Below the pieces are notes generated by a model, which saw only the letters and a list, made by a program, of their open reading frames with translations, ran no database searches and was not told the DNA's origin. A stretch of DNA of 64,000 bases from Anaerolineae bacterium (GTDB lineage Bacteria > Chloroflexota > Anaerolineae > Aggregatilineales > Phototrophicaceae): contig JAJEFB010000041.1 of NCBI GenBank assembly GCA_022820665.1, positions 120,874 through 184,873 of the forward strand. Direction: 5' to 3'. Positions 17,388 through 26,152 of this stretch are shown in pieces. Positions within the stretch are counted from its first letter, which is position 1. Each line of letters starts with the position of its first letter. The translations under genes and the position numbers were made by a program.

Positions 17388-18488
17388 TCAAACATTGAAG
17401 CGGAACAAGATGACATCGCCGTCACACACAACATAATCCCGCCCCTGCACACCGATCAAGCCCGCTGACTTTATGAGGTTGCGGTCCTGATATTCCGCAA
17501 AGACCGAAAACGGGATGACCTCGGCGCGGATGAAACCGCGCTCGAAATCGCTGTGGATCACGCCGGCCGCCTGCGGCGCCGTCCAGCCGTCGCGAATGGT
17601 CCAGGCGCGCGTCTCGTTCTCATTGAAGGTGAAATAGCTGATTAAGCCGAGGGTGCGATAGCATTCGCGGATCAAGCGCTCCAGACTGCTTTCGCTTATA
17701 TCATACAGGCTCAAGTATTCCGCCCGCTCCTCCTCGCTCAAGCCGCCGATTTCACCCTCCAGGCTAGCGCAGACTGCGATTACCTCGGCGCCTTCCGCAG
17801 CGGCGATCTGTCGCGTCGCCGCGAGATAGACCTTGTCGCTTTGCAGGTCCTCTTCGTCAACATTGGCCAGGTAGATCACCGGTTTCGCCGTCAGAAAACG
17901 CATCTCTTGATCGAGCGCCGCAAAAGCGGAGTCGTCACTTTCCGGGAAACCGCGCAGTGGCTGCCCCGCCCCGACATGCGCTTCGACCTTCCGCGCCATC
18001 TCCAGTAGAGGCAAGAGCTCTCGATCGCCCTTGACTTCGCGCTCTAGTTTTTCCAGCCGTCGCTCCAGTTGCTGTAGATCTGCCAAAGCCAACTCGGTAT
18101 TGATGACGGCGATATCATCGGCCGGGTCCGGCGAGGCTTTGACATGCACGACATTCTCGTCATCGAAGCAGCGCACAACATGCACGATGGCATCAACATC
18201 GCGGATATGCCCGAGGAAGCGATTGCCCAACCCTTCGCCCTGGCTGGCGCCTTTCACCAAACCCGCCACATCGACAAAATCGACCCGGGCGGGAATCGCC
18301 TTCGGGACGCCGACCCAGCCTTGCAACGCGGTCAAGCGGGCATCGGGCAAGGGCACCACCGCCTGGTTGGCCTCAATGGTGCAGAAAGGGTAGTTTTCCG
18401 CGGCCGCGTTTTGCGCCCGCGTCAAGGCGTTGAAGAGGGTGCTTTTGCCGACATTGGGCAAGCCGACGATGCCGATACTCAGGCTCAT
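17388..18488 (-). CDS. ychF: Redox-regulated Obg-family ATPase YchF
   Basis: A 366-residue P-loop protein of normal length for YchF/OLA1, a ribosome-associated ATPase linked to translation and stress responses. Walker A GLPNVGKST is at residues 9-17, G3 is DVAGLVKGAS, and the G4 position reads NVDE rather than NKxD, as expected for the ATP-preferring YchF branch. The C-terminal TGS-type domain ends with the conserved GRDYVVCDGDVILFRFNV-type sequence. It stands alone on the minus strand between the convergent M20 gene and the divergent RraA-like gene, and is a core housekeeping gene. Confidence 0.97.
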   Translation of the reverse strand: MSLSIGIVGLPNVGKSTLFNALTRAQNAAAENYPFCTIEANQAVVPLPDARLTALQGWVGVPKAIPARVDFVDVAGLVKGASQGEGLGNRFLGHIRDVDAIVHVVRCFDDENVVHVKASPDPADDIAVINTELALADLQQLERRLEKLEREVKGDRELLPLLEMARKVEAHVGAGQPLRGFPESDDSAFAALDQEMRFLTAKPVIYLANVDEEDLQSDKVYLAATRQIAAAEGAEVIAVCASLEGEIGGLSEEERAEYLSLYDISESSLERLIRECYRTLGLISYFTFNENETRAWTIRDGWTAPQAAGVIHSDFERGFIRAEVIPFSVFAEYQDRNLIKSAGLIGVQGRDYVVCDGDVILFRFNV

Positions 18489-18663
18489 GCCTTCGTCCTT
18501 CGCATGTGCGGATCTTGTCTATCGTACACCGCTTAACCAGCGCAAAACGCGATCGCAGGCGGGATTCACATGCCCGTTCGCTAGTTGACCGCGTCTACGC
18601 GAGCCGGCAAAGGTGTTATAATCATCCCGAAATTCGTCAAATTGCGCAAGACTAAGGACAATT

Positions 18664-19401
18664 ATGCCAGAGATTCCGACCTTCGCACGCATCCCGCAAG
18701 AGACATTAGACCAACTCAGAGATATCGGCACAGCCACCATCGCCGGCGCGCTGGCAAAAGAGGGCATTCGCAACCCGCACATGGTGGGTCTGCTTCCCTT
18801 CAATCCGGGCAAGTCGCTGGCCGGTCAAGCTGTCACCTTGCAATTCATGCCCAAGCGCGAGGACCTGCACTGGGGCGACGAGTATGCCCATGCGCCCGAG
18901 CGCGAACTGCACCGTAAAGCCATCGTGGCGGCGGCGCCCGGCGATGTCGTCGTGGTCGACGCCCGCGGCAGCATGGCCAGCGGCGTATTCGGCGAGATGA
19001 TGCTGACCTCCTACAAAGCGGGTGGCGGCGAAGGTCTGGTCATTGACGGCTGCATACGCGACTTTCCCGAAGTGCAACAGCTCGATCTGGGCTTGTGGCT
19101 GCGCGGCGTCACGCCCAATTTTCACACGCAGACCGATATTTTCCCCCATGCGGTCAACGTGCCGATCGCCTGCGCCGGCGTATTTGTCGTGCCCGGCGAT
19201 GTCATTGTCGCCGATGACGACGGCGCTGTGGTGGTGCCGGCAGCCATGGCCTCGGATATCGCTGACAAAGCCTCCGCCAAAGCCGAATGGGAGGTCTTCT
19301 CGCGCATGAAACTGGAAGAAGGCGGCGCGCTGGAGAAATACTACCCGCTCAACGACGAAGCCAGGGCAGAATATGAGGCTTGGCTGAAGCGGTTATCCTA
19401 A
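18664..19401 (+). CDS. RraA-family protein (HMG/CHA aldolase-like or RNase E inhibitor-like)
   Basis: A 245-residue protein of the RraA fold. The signature is GGEGLVIDGCIRDFPEVQQL, where the Arg-Asp pair corresponds to the substrate- and metal-binding residues of 4-hydroxy-4-methyl-2-oxoglutarate aldolases, followed by VPIACAGVFVVPGDVIVADDDGAVVVP, the conserved C-terminal motif. RraA proteins either inhibit RNase E or act as class II pyruvate aldolases. The longer length here (RraA of E. coli is about 160 residues) and the metabolic context favour the enzyme. ATG at 18664 has AAGGA six bases upstream. The next gene starts 4 bases after its stop. Confidence 0.87.
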   Translation: MPEIPTFARIPQETLDQLRDIGTATIAGALAKEGIRNPHMVGLLPFNPGKSLAGQAVTLQFMPKREDLHWGDEYAHAPERELHRKAIVAAAPGDVVVVDARGSMASGVFGEMMLTSYKAGGGEGLVIDGCIRDFPEVQQLDLGLWLRGVTPNFHTQTDIFPHAVNVPIACAGVFVVPGDVIVADDDGAVVVPAAMASDIADKASAKAEWEVFSRMKLEEGGALEKYYPLNDEARAEYEAWLKRLS

Positions 19402-19405
19402 GCTT

Positions 19406-19912
19406 ATGTCACAAGCTGTCCTGGCGATCAGCCTCTTCTTCCACATCCTGGCGACAGTCGTCTGGATTGGCGGCACTTTGTTGATCACATTCCTGGTCAT
19501 CCCGCAAGTTAACAATGTGCTAGAGGATCAGACCGCCCTGCATCAAATCTTGCTCCGCATCCGGGGGCGCTTTGCTCAAGTCAGCAACCTGGCGCTCGTC
19601 GTCTTGATCCTCACCGGCTTGCTGCAGATGACAGCCGACCCAAATTACGACGGCTTGCTGCGGCTCGACAATCAATGGAGCCAGGTCTTGCTGCTGAAGC
19701 ACCTGTTGATTGTGATCATGGCGATCCTCGGCTTGTCGCTGCAATTGAGCGTCGCGCCGGCTCTGGAGCGCGTCAGCTTGCTCCTTCAACATGGCAAGGA
19801 CGGGGATAGCGAGTGGGAACGCTTGCGCCGGAAAGAGCGGCGACTGACCGTGATGATTGCCCTGCTCGCCATATTGATTCTGGCGGCGAGCGCCTGGCTT
19901 GTCTCGATCTAA
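19406..19912 (+). CDS. CopD-like four-helix membrane protein
   Basis: A 168-residue integral membrane protein with four predicted helices: about residues 4-30, 58-74, 92-112 and 146-165. The first helix contains FFHILATVVWIGGTLL, with the histidine and WIGG sequence common in CopD (copper resistance D) and related haem/copper membrane proteins. The function is not certain. It starts 4 bases after the RraA-like gene without a clear ribosome-binding site, so translation may depend on coupling. A four-helix cytochrome-like protein without copper transport is the main alternative. Confidence 0.75.
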   Translation: MSQAVLAISLFFHILATVVWIGGTLLITFLVIPQVNNVLEDQTALHQILLRIRGRFAQVSNLALVVLILTGLLQMTADPNYDGLLRLDNQWSQVLLLKHLLIVIMAILGLSLQLSVAPALERVSLLLQHGKDGDSEWERLRRKERRLTVMIALLAILILAASAWLVSI

Positions 19913-19985
19913 AGTGTATTGCCCGTTCTTTTCTGTTATAAAAGAAGGTGAGGACCCATGGCATCCAAATTGCAAAAGGGCTCGC

Positions 19986-22900
19986 ATGATTGAAGAAAAG
20001 ACTGCGCCTGCGTCAATCAGAATGAAACGGGACTTGCAAGATTTTAGCTTGCAAGATCGTTACACAGTTGAAAACGGCCGCGTTATCCTGAACGGGACGC
20101 AGGCATTGGCGCGCTTGCCGATGGATCAGCATCGGGCGGACCAGGACTGCGGATTGCACACCGGCAGCTTAATCACCGGCTATCGCGGCTCGCCTATGGG
20201 CATCATCGATATGGTGCTGGAGCAAATCCCGGGACTACTGGAGGAACATCACATCCGCTTCATCCCGGCGGTCAATGAAGAGCTCGCCGCAACCGCCATC
20301 CTGGGCAGCCAGACCGCCAACCTCTTGCCCAATCCCAAATATGATGGCGTCCTGGGCATGTGGTACGGCAAGGGTCCCGGCGTCGACCGCAGCGGCGATG
20401 CCTTCAAACACGCCAACTTGACCGGCGTCGGCAGGTACGGCGGCGTGCTAGCGCTGGCGGGCGACGACCCTTCTTGCAAGTCTTCCACCATCCCTTCCCA
20501 TTCCGAAGTCGCGCTTTACGACGCCTTGATGCCGATACTCTTCCCCGGCAATGTGCAAGAAATCCTCGATATGGGCCGGTACGGTTTCGAGCTGTCGCGC
20601 TTCTGCGGGTTGTGGGTGGGCTTCAAGATCGTCACCGATGTCGCCGATGAATACAGCAGCGCGGAAGTATCGAGCGAGCGCATCCGAATCGTCGAGCCGC
20701 AATTTATGGTTAACGGCAAGCCCTGGCGTCATACCCAGAACACCGCCTTGATTTCGCCCTACAGTCTGCAATTGGAACAGCAGATCCATGATGTGCGGCT
20801 GGACGCCGCCCTTGCCTTCGCCAAAGCCAACAAGATCAACAAGATCACCGTAGCGTCTCGTGACGCCTGGCTGGGTATCGTCGCCGCGGGCAAGACCTAC
20901 TATGACTTGCGTCAAGCGCTGCTGGACATCGGGCTGGACGACGCGGAACTGGAGAGAATCGGCGTTCGTCTGTTGAAACTCGGCATGATCTTCCCGCTCG
21001 AACCCGATATCTTGCATCAATTCGCCCACGGCTTGGAAGAGATCCTGGTCATTGAGGAGAAGCGCTCTTTCATCGAAATGTTCTGCAAGGACCGGCTGTA
21101 CGCTATGCCAGACGCCCCGCGCATCGTTGGCAAAAAGGACGAGCGGGGCCAGCGCCTGGTCAAGGCGGACAATGAACTGGACGCCGATGAAATCGTTCGT
21201 GTGCTGGCGCGCCGGTTGATCGGGCGCGTCAATGTCCCTTCCCTGGAACGACGGCTGGATCAGATCAATAGCTTGCCTGATATGGGTACGATTCCGATCC
21301 TGGCGCGGCAGCCCTACTTCTGTTCGGGCTGCCCGCACAATCGCTCCACTAAAGTGCCGGAAGGCTCGATGGCAGCGGCCGGTATCGGCTGCCATACCCT
21401 GGCGATCTTGATGGACCGCAATACGGCCGGCGTCACGCAAATGGGCGGCGAGGGCGCGAATTGGGTCGGCGCGTCATTATTCTCCGATATCGATCATATC
21501 TTTCAAAACATCGGCGACGGCACCTTCGCCCATAGCGGTTCGCTATCGATACGGCAAGCCTGCGCCGCCGGCACGCACATGACCTTCAAGATCCTTTACA
21601 ACTCGGCAGTGGCGATGACCGGCGGGCAGCAAGCCGATGGATTGATGCCGGTGCCCGAGCTCACGCATTTTCTCTATGCCGAAGGCGTGGCGAAGACCAT
21701 CGTCGTTTCCTCGGACCCGGGCAAGTTCGCGCCCGATACGGCTTGGGCGCCGGGCGCGGAGGTTTGGGATCGCGACCGCATGGAAGAGGCGCAGCTCCAT
21801 CTGCGCGATACGCCCGGCGTAACCGTGCTGATCTATGACCAGGAATGCGCGGCGAACCTGCGCCGCAAACGCAGGCGCGGCCACGCAGCCGACCCCAGCC
21901 TGCGCATCTTCATCAACGAGGCTGTGTGCGAAGGCTGCGGCGACTGCGGCAGCGTTTCCAATTGCCTAAGCGTGCAGCCGGTCGAGACCGAATTCGGCCG
22001 CAAGACACAGATCCATCAATCGTCCTGCAATAAGGACTACACCTGCCTGGACGGCAATTGTCCCGCCTTCATGAGCGTGATCCCGGCTGAGAAACCGCGC
22101 GCGCAGCCAAAGCCGGCTTTCAAGGTGGAGCGAGCAGTCGCCGAACCGGAACGCCGCCTCAACGGAACCGCCAACATCCTGCTGATGGGCATCGGCGGGA
22201 CGGGCGTCGTCACCGCCAACCAGGTGCTGGGCACGGCCGCGGCGCTGGACGGGCTTCACGTGAGGTCGCTCGATCAGACGGGCCTCAGCCAAAAGGGCGG
22301 ACCCGTCGTCTCCAACCTCAAGATCACCGCCGAGCCGCTTGACATCGCCGCCAAGGTCGGCAATGGCGCGGCGGACGCCTTCCTGGTCTTTGACGCGCTG
22401 ACGGCGACGGAAAGCAAAAACCTGGTGCGGGCTCATCCACAGCGCAGCGTCGCTATCGTCAGCACCAGCCAGGTGCCGACAGGCGCAATGGTGCGCGATA
22501 CCACAGTCGAATACCCCGAGGCCGATCATATACTGGAGGTGATCAACCGTCAGACGCGGGCGGGCGACAATGTCTTCTTTGACGCCATCGGCATGGCGGA
22601 AGCCTTATTCGACAATCACATGATGGCGAATATGATCGTCATCGGCGCCGCTTATCAAACGGGCTTGCTGCCGATGTCCTCCCTGGCGATTGAAGGCGCG
22701 ATTGAACTCAATGGCGTCAAGGTTACGGAGAACCAGGAGGCTTTCCGCGCCGGCAGGTTGGCAGTGGCTGATCCGGCCTGGCTGGCCGAACTGGATTTGG
22801 GGCGCAAAGGCGCTATTGCGGAACAGGTCGAGCTATCTCCGACAGCGCGAGCGCTGGTGGATTCTGTAGGGGCAAGCGGCGAACTTGAGCGCCTGCTGGA

Positions 22901-23504
22901 AGTGCGCGTTCCGGAACTGATCGCCTATCAGAACGCGTCCTACGCCCGACGCTATGTCGAGGATGTCAAGCGCGTCTATGACAAAGAACGAGCGCTTTGC
23001 CCGGACAGCTACGCGCTTAGCGAAGCCGTAGCGCGCTATCTGTTCAAGTTGATGGCATACAAGGACGAATACGAGGTGGCGCGGCTGAGCCTAAAACGCG
23101 ACGTACAAGATGCCATGCGCGAGCAATTTGGCGAGGTCGGCCGCTTGCGCTATCACTTGCACCCGCCCATCTTGAAGGCTTTCGGCCTCAAGCGAAAGCT
23201 GCAGTTCGGTCCCTGGTTCAAAATGGTGTACCGCGCTCTCTACGCGCTAAAAGGACTGCGCGGAACGCCTTTCGACATCTTCGGCTACGACAAGGTGCGG
23301 CGCGTCGAGCGCGACTTGATCCTTCAGTACCGCCGCTTGATATTTGCCGCGGTCGACGAACTAAGCGAAGACAACTATGCGCAGGCGGCGCAATTGGCGC
23401 AACTACCCGACATGATACGCGGCTTCGACGAGGTCAAGCTGCGCAATGTGGAGCGCTTTTGGTCCGAGGTACGGTCGCTGGGGTATTCGCAGACTGGCGA
23501 TTAG
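19986..23504 (+). CDS. Indolepyruvate ferredoxin oxidoreductase family protein, all domains fused
   Basis: A 1172-residue fused 2-oxoacid:ferredoxin oxidoreductase that decarboxylates aryl or branched 2-oxoacids to acyl-CoA with thiamine diphosphate, passing electrons to ferredoxin. The N-terminal pyrimidine-binding half (SLITGYRGSPMG, NEELAATAI) is followed by the TPP domain with YFCSGCPHNRST near residue 445 and the G-x-GGEGANW segment. A ferredoxin-like cysteine cluster begins CEGCGDC near 648, and the gamma domain with GIGGTGVVTANQ lies near 734. ATG at 19986 has AAAGGG five bases upstream; the longer frame needs a TTG. The last 38 residues are duplicated downstream at 23894-23992. Confidence 0.92.
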   Translation: MIEEKTAPASIRMKRDLQDFSLQDRYTVENGRVILNGTQALARLPMDQHRADQDCGLHTGSLITGYRGSPMGIIDMVLEQIPGLLEEHHIRFIPAVNEELAATAILGSQTANLLPNPKYDGVLGMWYGKGPGVDRSGDAFKHANLTGVGRYGGVLALAGDDPSCKSSTIPSHSEVALYDALMPILFPGNVQEILDMGRYGFELSRFCGLWVGFKIVTDVADEYSSAEVSSERIRIVEPQFMVNGKPWRHTQNTALISPYSLQLEQQIHDVRLDAALAFAKANKINKITVASRDAWLGIVAAGKTYYDLRQALLDIGLDDAELERIGVRLLKLGMIFPLEPDILHQFAHGLEEILVIEEKRSFIEMFCKDRLYAMPDAPRIVGKKDERGQRLVKADNELDADEIVRVLARRLIGRVNVPSLERRLDQINSLPDMGTIPILARQPYFCSGCPHNRSTKVPEGSMAAAGIGCHTLAILMDRNTAGVTQMGGEGANWVGASLFSDIDHIFQNIGDGTFAHSGSLSIRQACAAGTHMTFKILYNSAVAMTGGQQADGLMPVPELTHFLYAEGVAKTIVVSSDPGKFAPDTAWAPGAEVWDRDRMEEAQLHLRDTPGVTVLIYDQECAANLRRKRRRGHAADPSLRIFINEAVCEGCGDCGSVSNCLSVQPVETEFGRKTQIHQSSCNKDYTCLDGNCPAFMSVIPAEKPRAQPKPAFKVERAVAEPERRLNGTANILLMGIGGTGVVTANQVLGTAAALDGLHVRSLDQTGLSQKGGPVVSNLKITAEPLDIAAKVGNGAADAFLVFDALTATESKNLVRAHPQRSVAIVSTSQVPTGAMVRDTTVEYPEADHILEVINRQTRAGDNVFFDAIGMAEALFDNHMMANMIVIGAAYQTGLLPMSSLAIEGAIELNGVKVTENQEAFRAGRLAVADPAWLAELDLGRKGAIAEQVELSPTARALVDSVGASGELERLLEVRVPELIAYQNASYARRYVEDVKRVYDKERALCPDSYALSEAVARYLFKLMAYKDEYEVARLSLKRDVQDAMREQFGEVGRLRYHLHPPILKAFGLKRKLQFGPWFKMVYRALYALKGLRGTPFDIFGYDKVRRVERDLILQYRRLIFAAVDELSEDNYAQAAQLAQLPDMIRGFDEVKLRNVERFWSEVRSLGYSQTGD

Positions 23505-23516
23505 GGCGGTAGCGCC

Positions 23517-23831
23517 TCAGTCCTTGAGGAAACCGGCTGTCTTGCGCGGCACCTTCAGATGGTCCATGATATCGGAAAGCATCTGGCTGTTATCCGCGAC
23601 CGCCTGGCGAAGCAGCACAACTTCTTCTCGAATCTCCTCAATCGCAGCCCGATTAACCTCAATCGCAATCCGGTTAGCCTCAATCGCAGCGGCGTTGGCA
23701 GCCACCTGATCGACCAGGCGCTGCAAGACATCGCCAAATCCGTTCATCCGATCGAATAACTTGTCCTGCGCGACACGAACCGTCTGGTATTCACCTTCGA
23801 TGCGTTCGAGCCGAATGTCATCTGTGAGCAT
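23517..23831 (-). CDS. Short coiled-coil protein with heptad repeats
   Basis: A 104-residue protein of unknown function. Residues 30-85 form a near-continuous coiled coil with an internal 7-residue repeat (AAIEANR, IAIEVNR, AAIEEIR), built from repeats visible in the DNA as iterated AATCGCA-type units. ATG at 23831 has AAGGGA six bases upstream. It runs convergent to the oxidoreductase gene, whose stop lies 12 bases away, and is bracketed by the oxidoreductase 3' end and a second copy of that 3' end. It may oligomerise; similar short coiled-coil proteins are common near mobile or toxin genes, but no function can be named. Confidence 0.65.
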   Translation of the reverse strand: MLTDDIRLERIEGEYQTVRVAQDKLFDRMNGFGDVLQRLVDQVAANAAAIEANRIAIEVNRAAIEEIREEVVLLRQAVADNSQMLSDIMDHLKVPRKTAGFLKD

Positions 23832-23893
23832 GTCGTCCCTTTTCAGTCGAACTTCTCTACAACTCTAGTATAGCTTAACACAAATGCTCAAGC

Positions 23894-23992
23894 AGGCGCA
23901 ATTACGGGATGTGATCCGCGGCTTCGGCGAGGTCAAGTTGCGCAATGTGGAGCGCTTTTGGTCTGAGGCGCGAGCGCTGGGGTATTCCCGTT
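23894..23992 (+). pseudogene. Duplicated 3'-terminal fragment of the indolepyruvate oxidoreductase gene
   Basis: Translation gives QAQLRDVIRGFGEVKLRNVER and FWSEARALGYSR, matching the last residues of the upstream oxidoreductase (QLAQLPDMIRGFDEVKLRNVER, FWSEVRSLGYSQ). Nucleotide identity is high over about 100 bases (roughly 23392-23491 against 23894-23992). An ATG-initiated frame of 96 codons reads through it, but the rest of that frame overlaps the minus-strand small gene at 24112-24285 and shows no protein character. It is best taken as a gene remnant. Confidence 0.75.
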
Positions 23993-24111
23993 ACGACGGC
24001 AAGGAGAGAGACCAGGCCCAAGTGGGAAGAATATCGCGGACATATCCCTACACTCCCATCATTCATTTCCCACGTTCACTAATCACGCAAGTGGCGAATA
24101 ATTCAATGTCT

Positions 24112-24285
24112 TCACGATGTCTTTGGCTTGCCTTTGATTTGTCTTTCGTCGAGTTCACTATAGAATTTGCGTAGGGCAGACAACACCGCCTGGCGGATGA
24201 TCAGGTAAAACACTGCCAAGGGCAAGATCAAGCCAACCACGGTCCATAAGACTATCACCAGTTCAGTCGGTCCTAAATCGGGCAT
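24112..24285 (-). CDS. Small single-helix membrane protein (57 aa)
   Basis: A short gene read by hand. ATG at 24285 has GGAG eight bases upstream and the frame ends with TGA after 57 residues. The protein starts MPDLGPTELVIVLW, has one hydrophobic helix (about residues 9-30) and a charged tail (LRKFYSELDERQIKGKPK). The first dozen residues resemble TatA-type starts in Chloroflexota, but the glycine hinge and amphipathic helix of TatA are not evident, so it is more likely an unrelated small membrane protein. It is divergent from the 3-hydroxyisobutyrate-dehydrogenase-like gene. Confidence 0.65.
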   Translation of the reverse strand: MPDLGPTELVIVLWTVVGLILPLAVFYLIIRQAVLSALRKFYSELDERQIKGKPKTS

Positions 24286-24456
24286 GATTCATCTCCATCG
24301 AAACGAAAAAGTTTCAAAACGCCAGCAATAATTGTAATCAGTTTCTCCGACGAACTCAATTGAACACATGCGCCAGTCCTCCCGACCTGTACCCCACCTC
24401 CCTTTCACGTTACCATTGCCCGCATCCATTCAAATGAAAAATGAGGACAACTCAAA

Positions 24457-25347
24457 ATGAGCGAAACAGTTGGATTCATCGGCTTGGGCATCATGGGACG
24501 CGGCATGGTCGACAACTTGATGAAAGCCGGATTTGACGTCACGGTCTGGAACCGTACGGCGAGCCGCATGGCGCCCTTCGTGGAGCGCGGCGCGTCCGCT
24601 GCGGCTTCGCCCAAAGCGGTGGCGGAAGCCTGCGATATCATCATCATCTGCGTCAGCGACACCCCCGATGTCGAAGCGGTCATCCTGGACGACGACGGCG
24701 TCATCCACGGCGCGTCGGCAGGCGATCTGGTCATCGATATGAGCACCATCAATCCGGTCAACACGGTCGAAATCGCCGAGCAGCTCAATGCCAAAGGGGT
24801 CGCCATGCTCGACGCGCCCATCAGCGGCGGCAGCGAAGGCGCGGCCAATGGCACGCTGAGCATCATGATCGGCGGCAGCGATGCGGATGTCGCCCGCGCC
24901 AATCCCTGCTTCGAAGCCATGGGCAGCACCATCACCCACGTCGGCGAACAGGGCGCCGGGCAGACGGTCAAGCTCTCGAACCAGATCCTCTGCGTGGTCA
25001 ATATGCTGGCGGCCAGCGAGGCGCTGCTCTTCGCCCAGGCTGGCGGCGTCAACCTGGAAAAGATGCTGAGCGCGGTGACGGGCGGCGCGGCCGGCAGTTG
25101 GATGCTGGCCAACCGCGGACCGCAAGTCATCAACGATTATTGGGAGCCTGGCTTCTCGATTGATTTGCAGCAGAAGGACCTGCGACTGGTGCTGGGCGCT
25201 GCCGACGAGATGGGCGTGCCGGTGATCGCGACTGCCCTTTGCTTCAATCTCTATCGGACGCTGCAAGCGCAAGGCTTGGGCGGAGACGGCAACCACAGTA
25301 TCGTTAAGGCGCTTGAAGCCATGGCGGGCATTCAGGCGCGGTTGTAA
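24457..25347 (+). CDS. NAD(P)-dependent beta-hydroxyacid dehydrogenase (3-hydroxyisobutyrate / tartronate semialdehyde reductase family)
   Basis: A 296-residue oxidoreductase. The Rossmann motif GLGIMG is at residues 9-14; the substrate-binding segment DAPISGGSEGAANGTLSIM is the hallmark of the family; the catalytic lysine is in GQTVKLSNQ near residue 172. Family members oxidise 3-hydroxyisobutyrate or reduce tartronate semialdehyde to glycerate. Surrounding sugar-acid genes favour a tartronate-semialdehyde- or glyoxylate-type reaction, but this is inference. ATG at 24457 has GAGG ten bases upstream. Confidence 0.92.
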   Translation: MSETVGFIGLGIMGRGMVDNLMKAGFDVTVWNRTASRMAPFVERGASAAASPKAVAEACDIIIICVSDTPDVEAVILDDDGVIHGASAGDLVIDMSTINPVNTVEIAEQLNAKGVAMLDAPISGGSEGAANGTLSIMIGGSDADVARANPCFEAMGSTITHVGEQGAGQTVKLSNQILCVVNMLAASEALLFAQAGGVNLEKMLSAVTGGAAGSWMLANRGPQVINDYWEPGFSIDLQQKDLRLVLGAADEMGVPVIATALCFNLYRTLQAQGLGGDGNHSIVKALEAMAGIQARL

Positions 25348-25416
25348 AGGGAACTGCTGAAAAAGATTTGCAAGAACGATGTTCCCGTCGCCCGCCTAGA
25401 TTAGAGGCCTCCTGTT

Positions 25417-26013
25417 ATGCTGGTGAAGCAATACATGCCCAACGGGCATTGGACCGCGGATGAGTATCTTGCCTGGGAAAGCGAGCAACCCTACAAGAAT
25501 GAGCTAATAGACAACCGCGTCTGGGTTATGTGCGGCGCCAGCAGGCGACATAATGTCATCAGTGTCAACTTGATGGCAGCTTTGCATCCCTTGGTTGATG
25601 AACAGGGATACGAGTTGCTTTGGAGCAGGATGTGCCTGAAAGTTGACCCCGATTCAACATACGTCTATCCGGATTTGAGCATCGTTCGTGGCGAACCGCG
25701 CATGAGTTGCCACTTGAACCAACATACTTTCGAGGACCCGGCGATTATCTTCGAAATCCTGTCGCCGAGCACTGAAAAGATGGATCGTACGCGGAAAAAA
25801 GACTTATACCTGCAACTGGAGTCGCTACAAGCCTACATCTTGGTTTCACAGGACAAGCCCCGGATCGAGTCCTACAGCCGGCAAGACGATAGCTGGCTTT
25901 ATCAGGACTGGTCAGGCTTGGATGCGAGCCTGGAGATAGGCGCCATCTCCTGTGACTTGCCGCTTGCTGACATCTACCGCAAGGTTCGACTTGAGCAGAT
26001 GGGGGACGACTGA
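25417..26013 (+). CDS. Uma2-family (DUF820) putative nuclease
   Basis: A 198-residue protein of the Uma2 family, which has a PD-(D/E)xK nuclease fold. WTADEYLAWE near the N-terminus and YVYPDLSIVRGE plus IIFEILSPSTEKMDRTRK supply the acidic and lysine residues of that fold. These proteins are very abundant in cyanobacteria and Chloroflexota and often occur singly; their biological role is unknown. A GAGG ribosome-binding site precedes the ATG. There is no obvious functional link to its metabolic neighbours, which suggests independent acquisition. Confidence 0.88.
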   Translation: MLVKQYMPNGHWTADEYLAWESEQPYKNELIDNRVWVMCGASRRHNVISVNLMAALHPLVDEQGYELLWSRMCLKVDPDSTYVYPDLSIVRGEPRMSCHLNQHTFEDPAIIFEILSPSTEKMDRTRKKDLYLQLESLQAYILVSQDKPRIESYSRQDDSWLYQDWSGLDASLEIGAISCDLPLADIYRKVRLEQMGDD

Positions 26014-26085
26014 ATAGCCTGGCAATCTCCGAAGCGCAGTTTTCCGCCATTGCCGAAAACCGAGCTAAGGCGCAACAGAACTCAA

Positions 26086-26114
26086 TTGTAAACCAGCGCC
26101 GATCCGTGCATAAT
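26086..26114 (+). promoter_or_regulatory. Promoter of the ThuA-like gene
   Basis: TTGTAA (26086-26091) and CATAAT (26109-26114) are separated by 17 bases, 38 bases before the ATG at 26153. This fits a primary-sigma promoter. Confidence 0.5.
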
Positions 26115-26152
26115 GCGGAACACGAAGATTATCCCTACCGCGAGAGGAAAAA

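Noticed and set aside
18585..18621. TTGACC and TATAAT before the RraA-like gene read as a promoter
   Set aside because: The 25-base spacing is too long for a -35/-10 pair. The TATAAT may still function alone, but the pair is not supported. The same holds for TTGACA/TATAAT at 29379-29414 (24 bases).
23884..24174. 96-codon frame as a real gene
   Set aside because: Only its first third matches a protein (the end of the oxidoreductase). The remainder overlaps a better small gene on the opposite strand.
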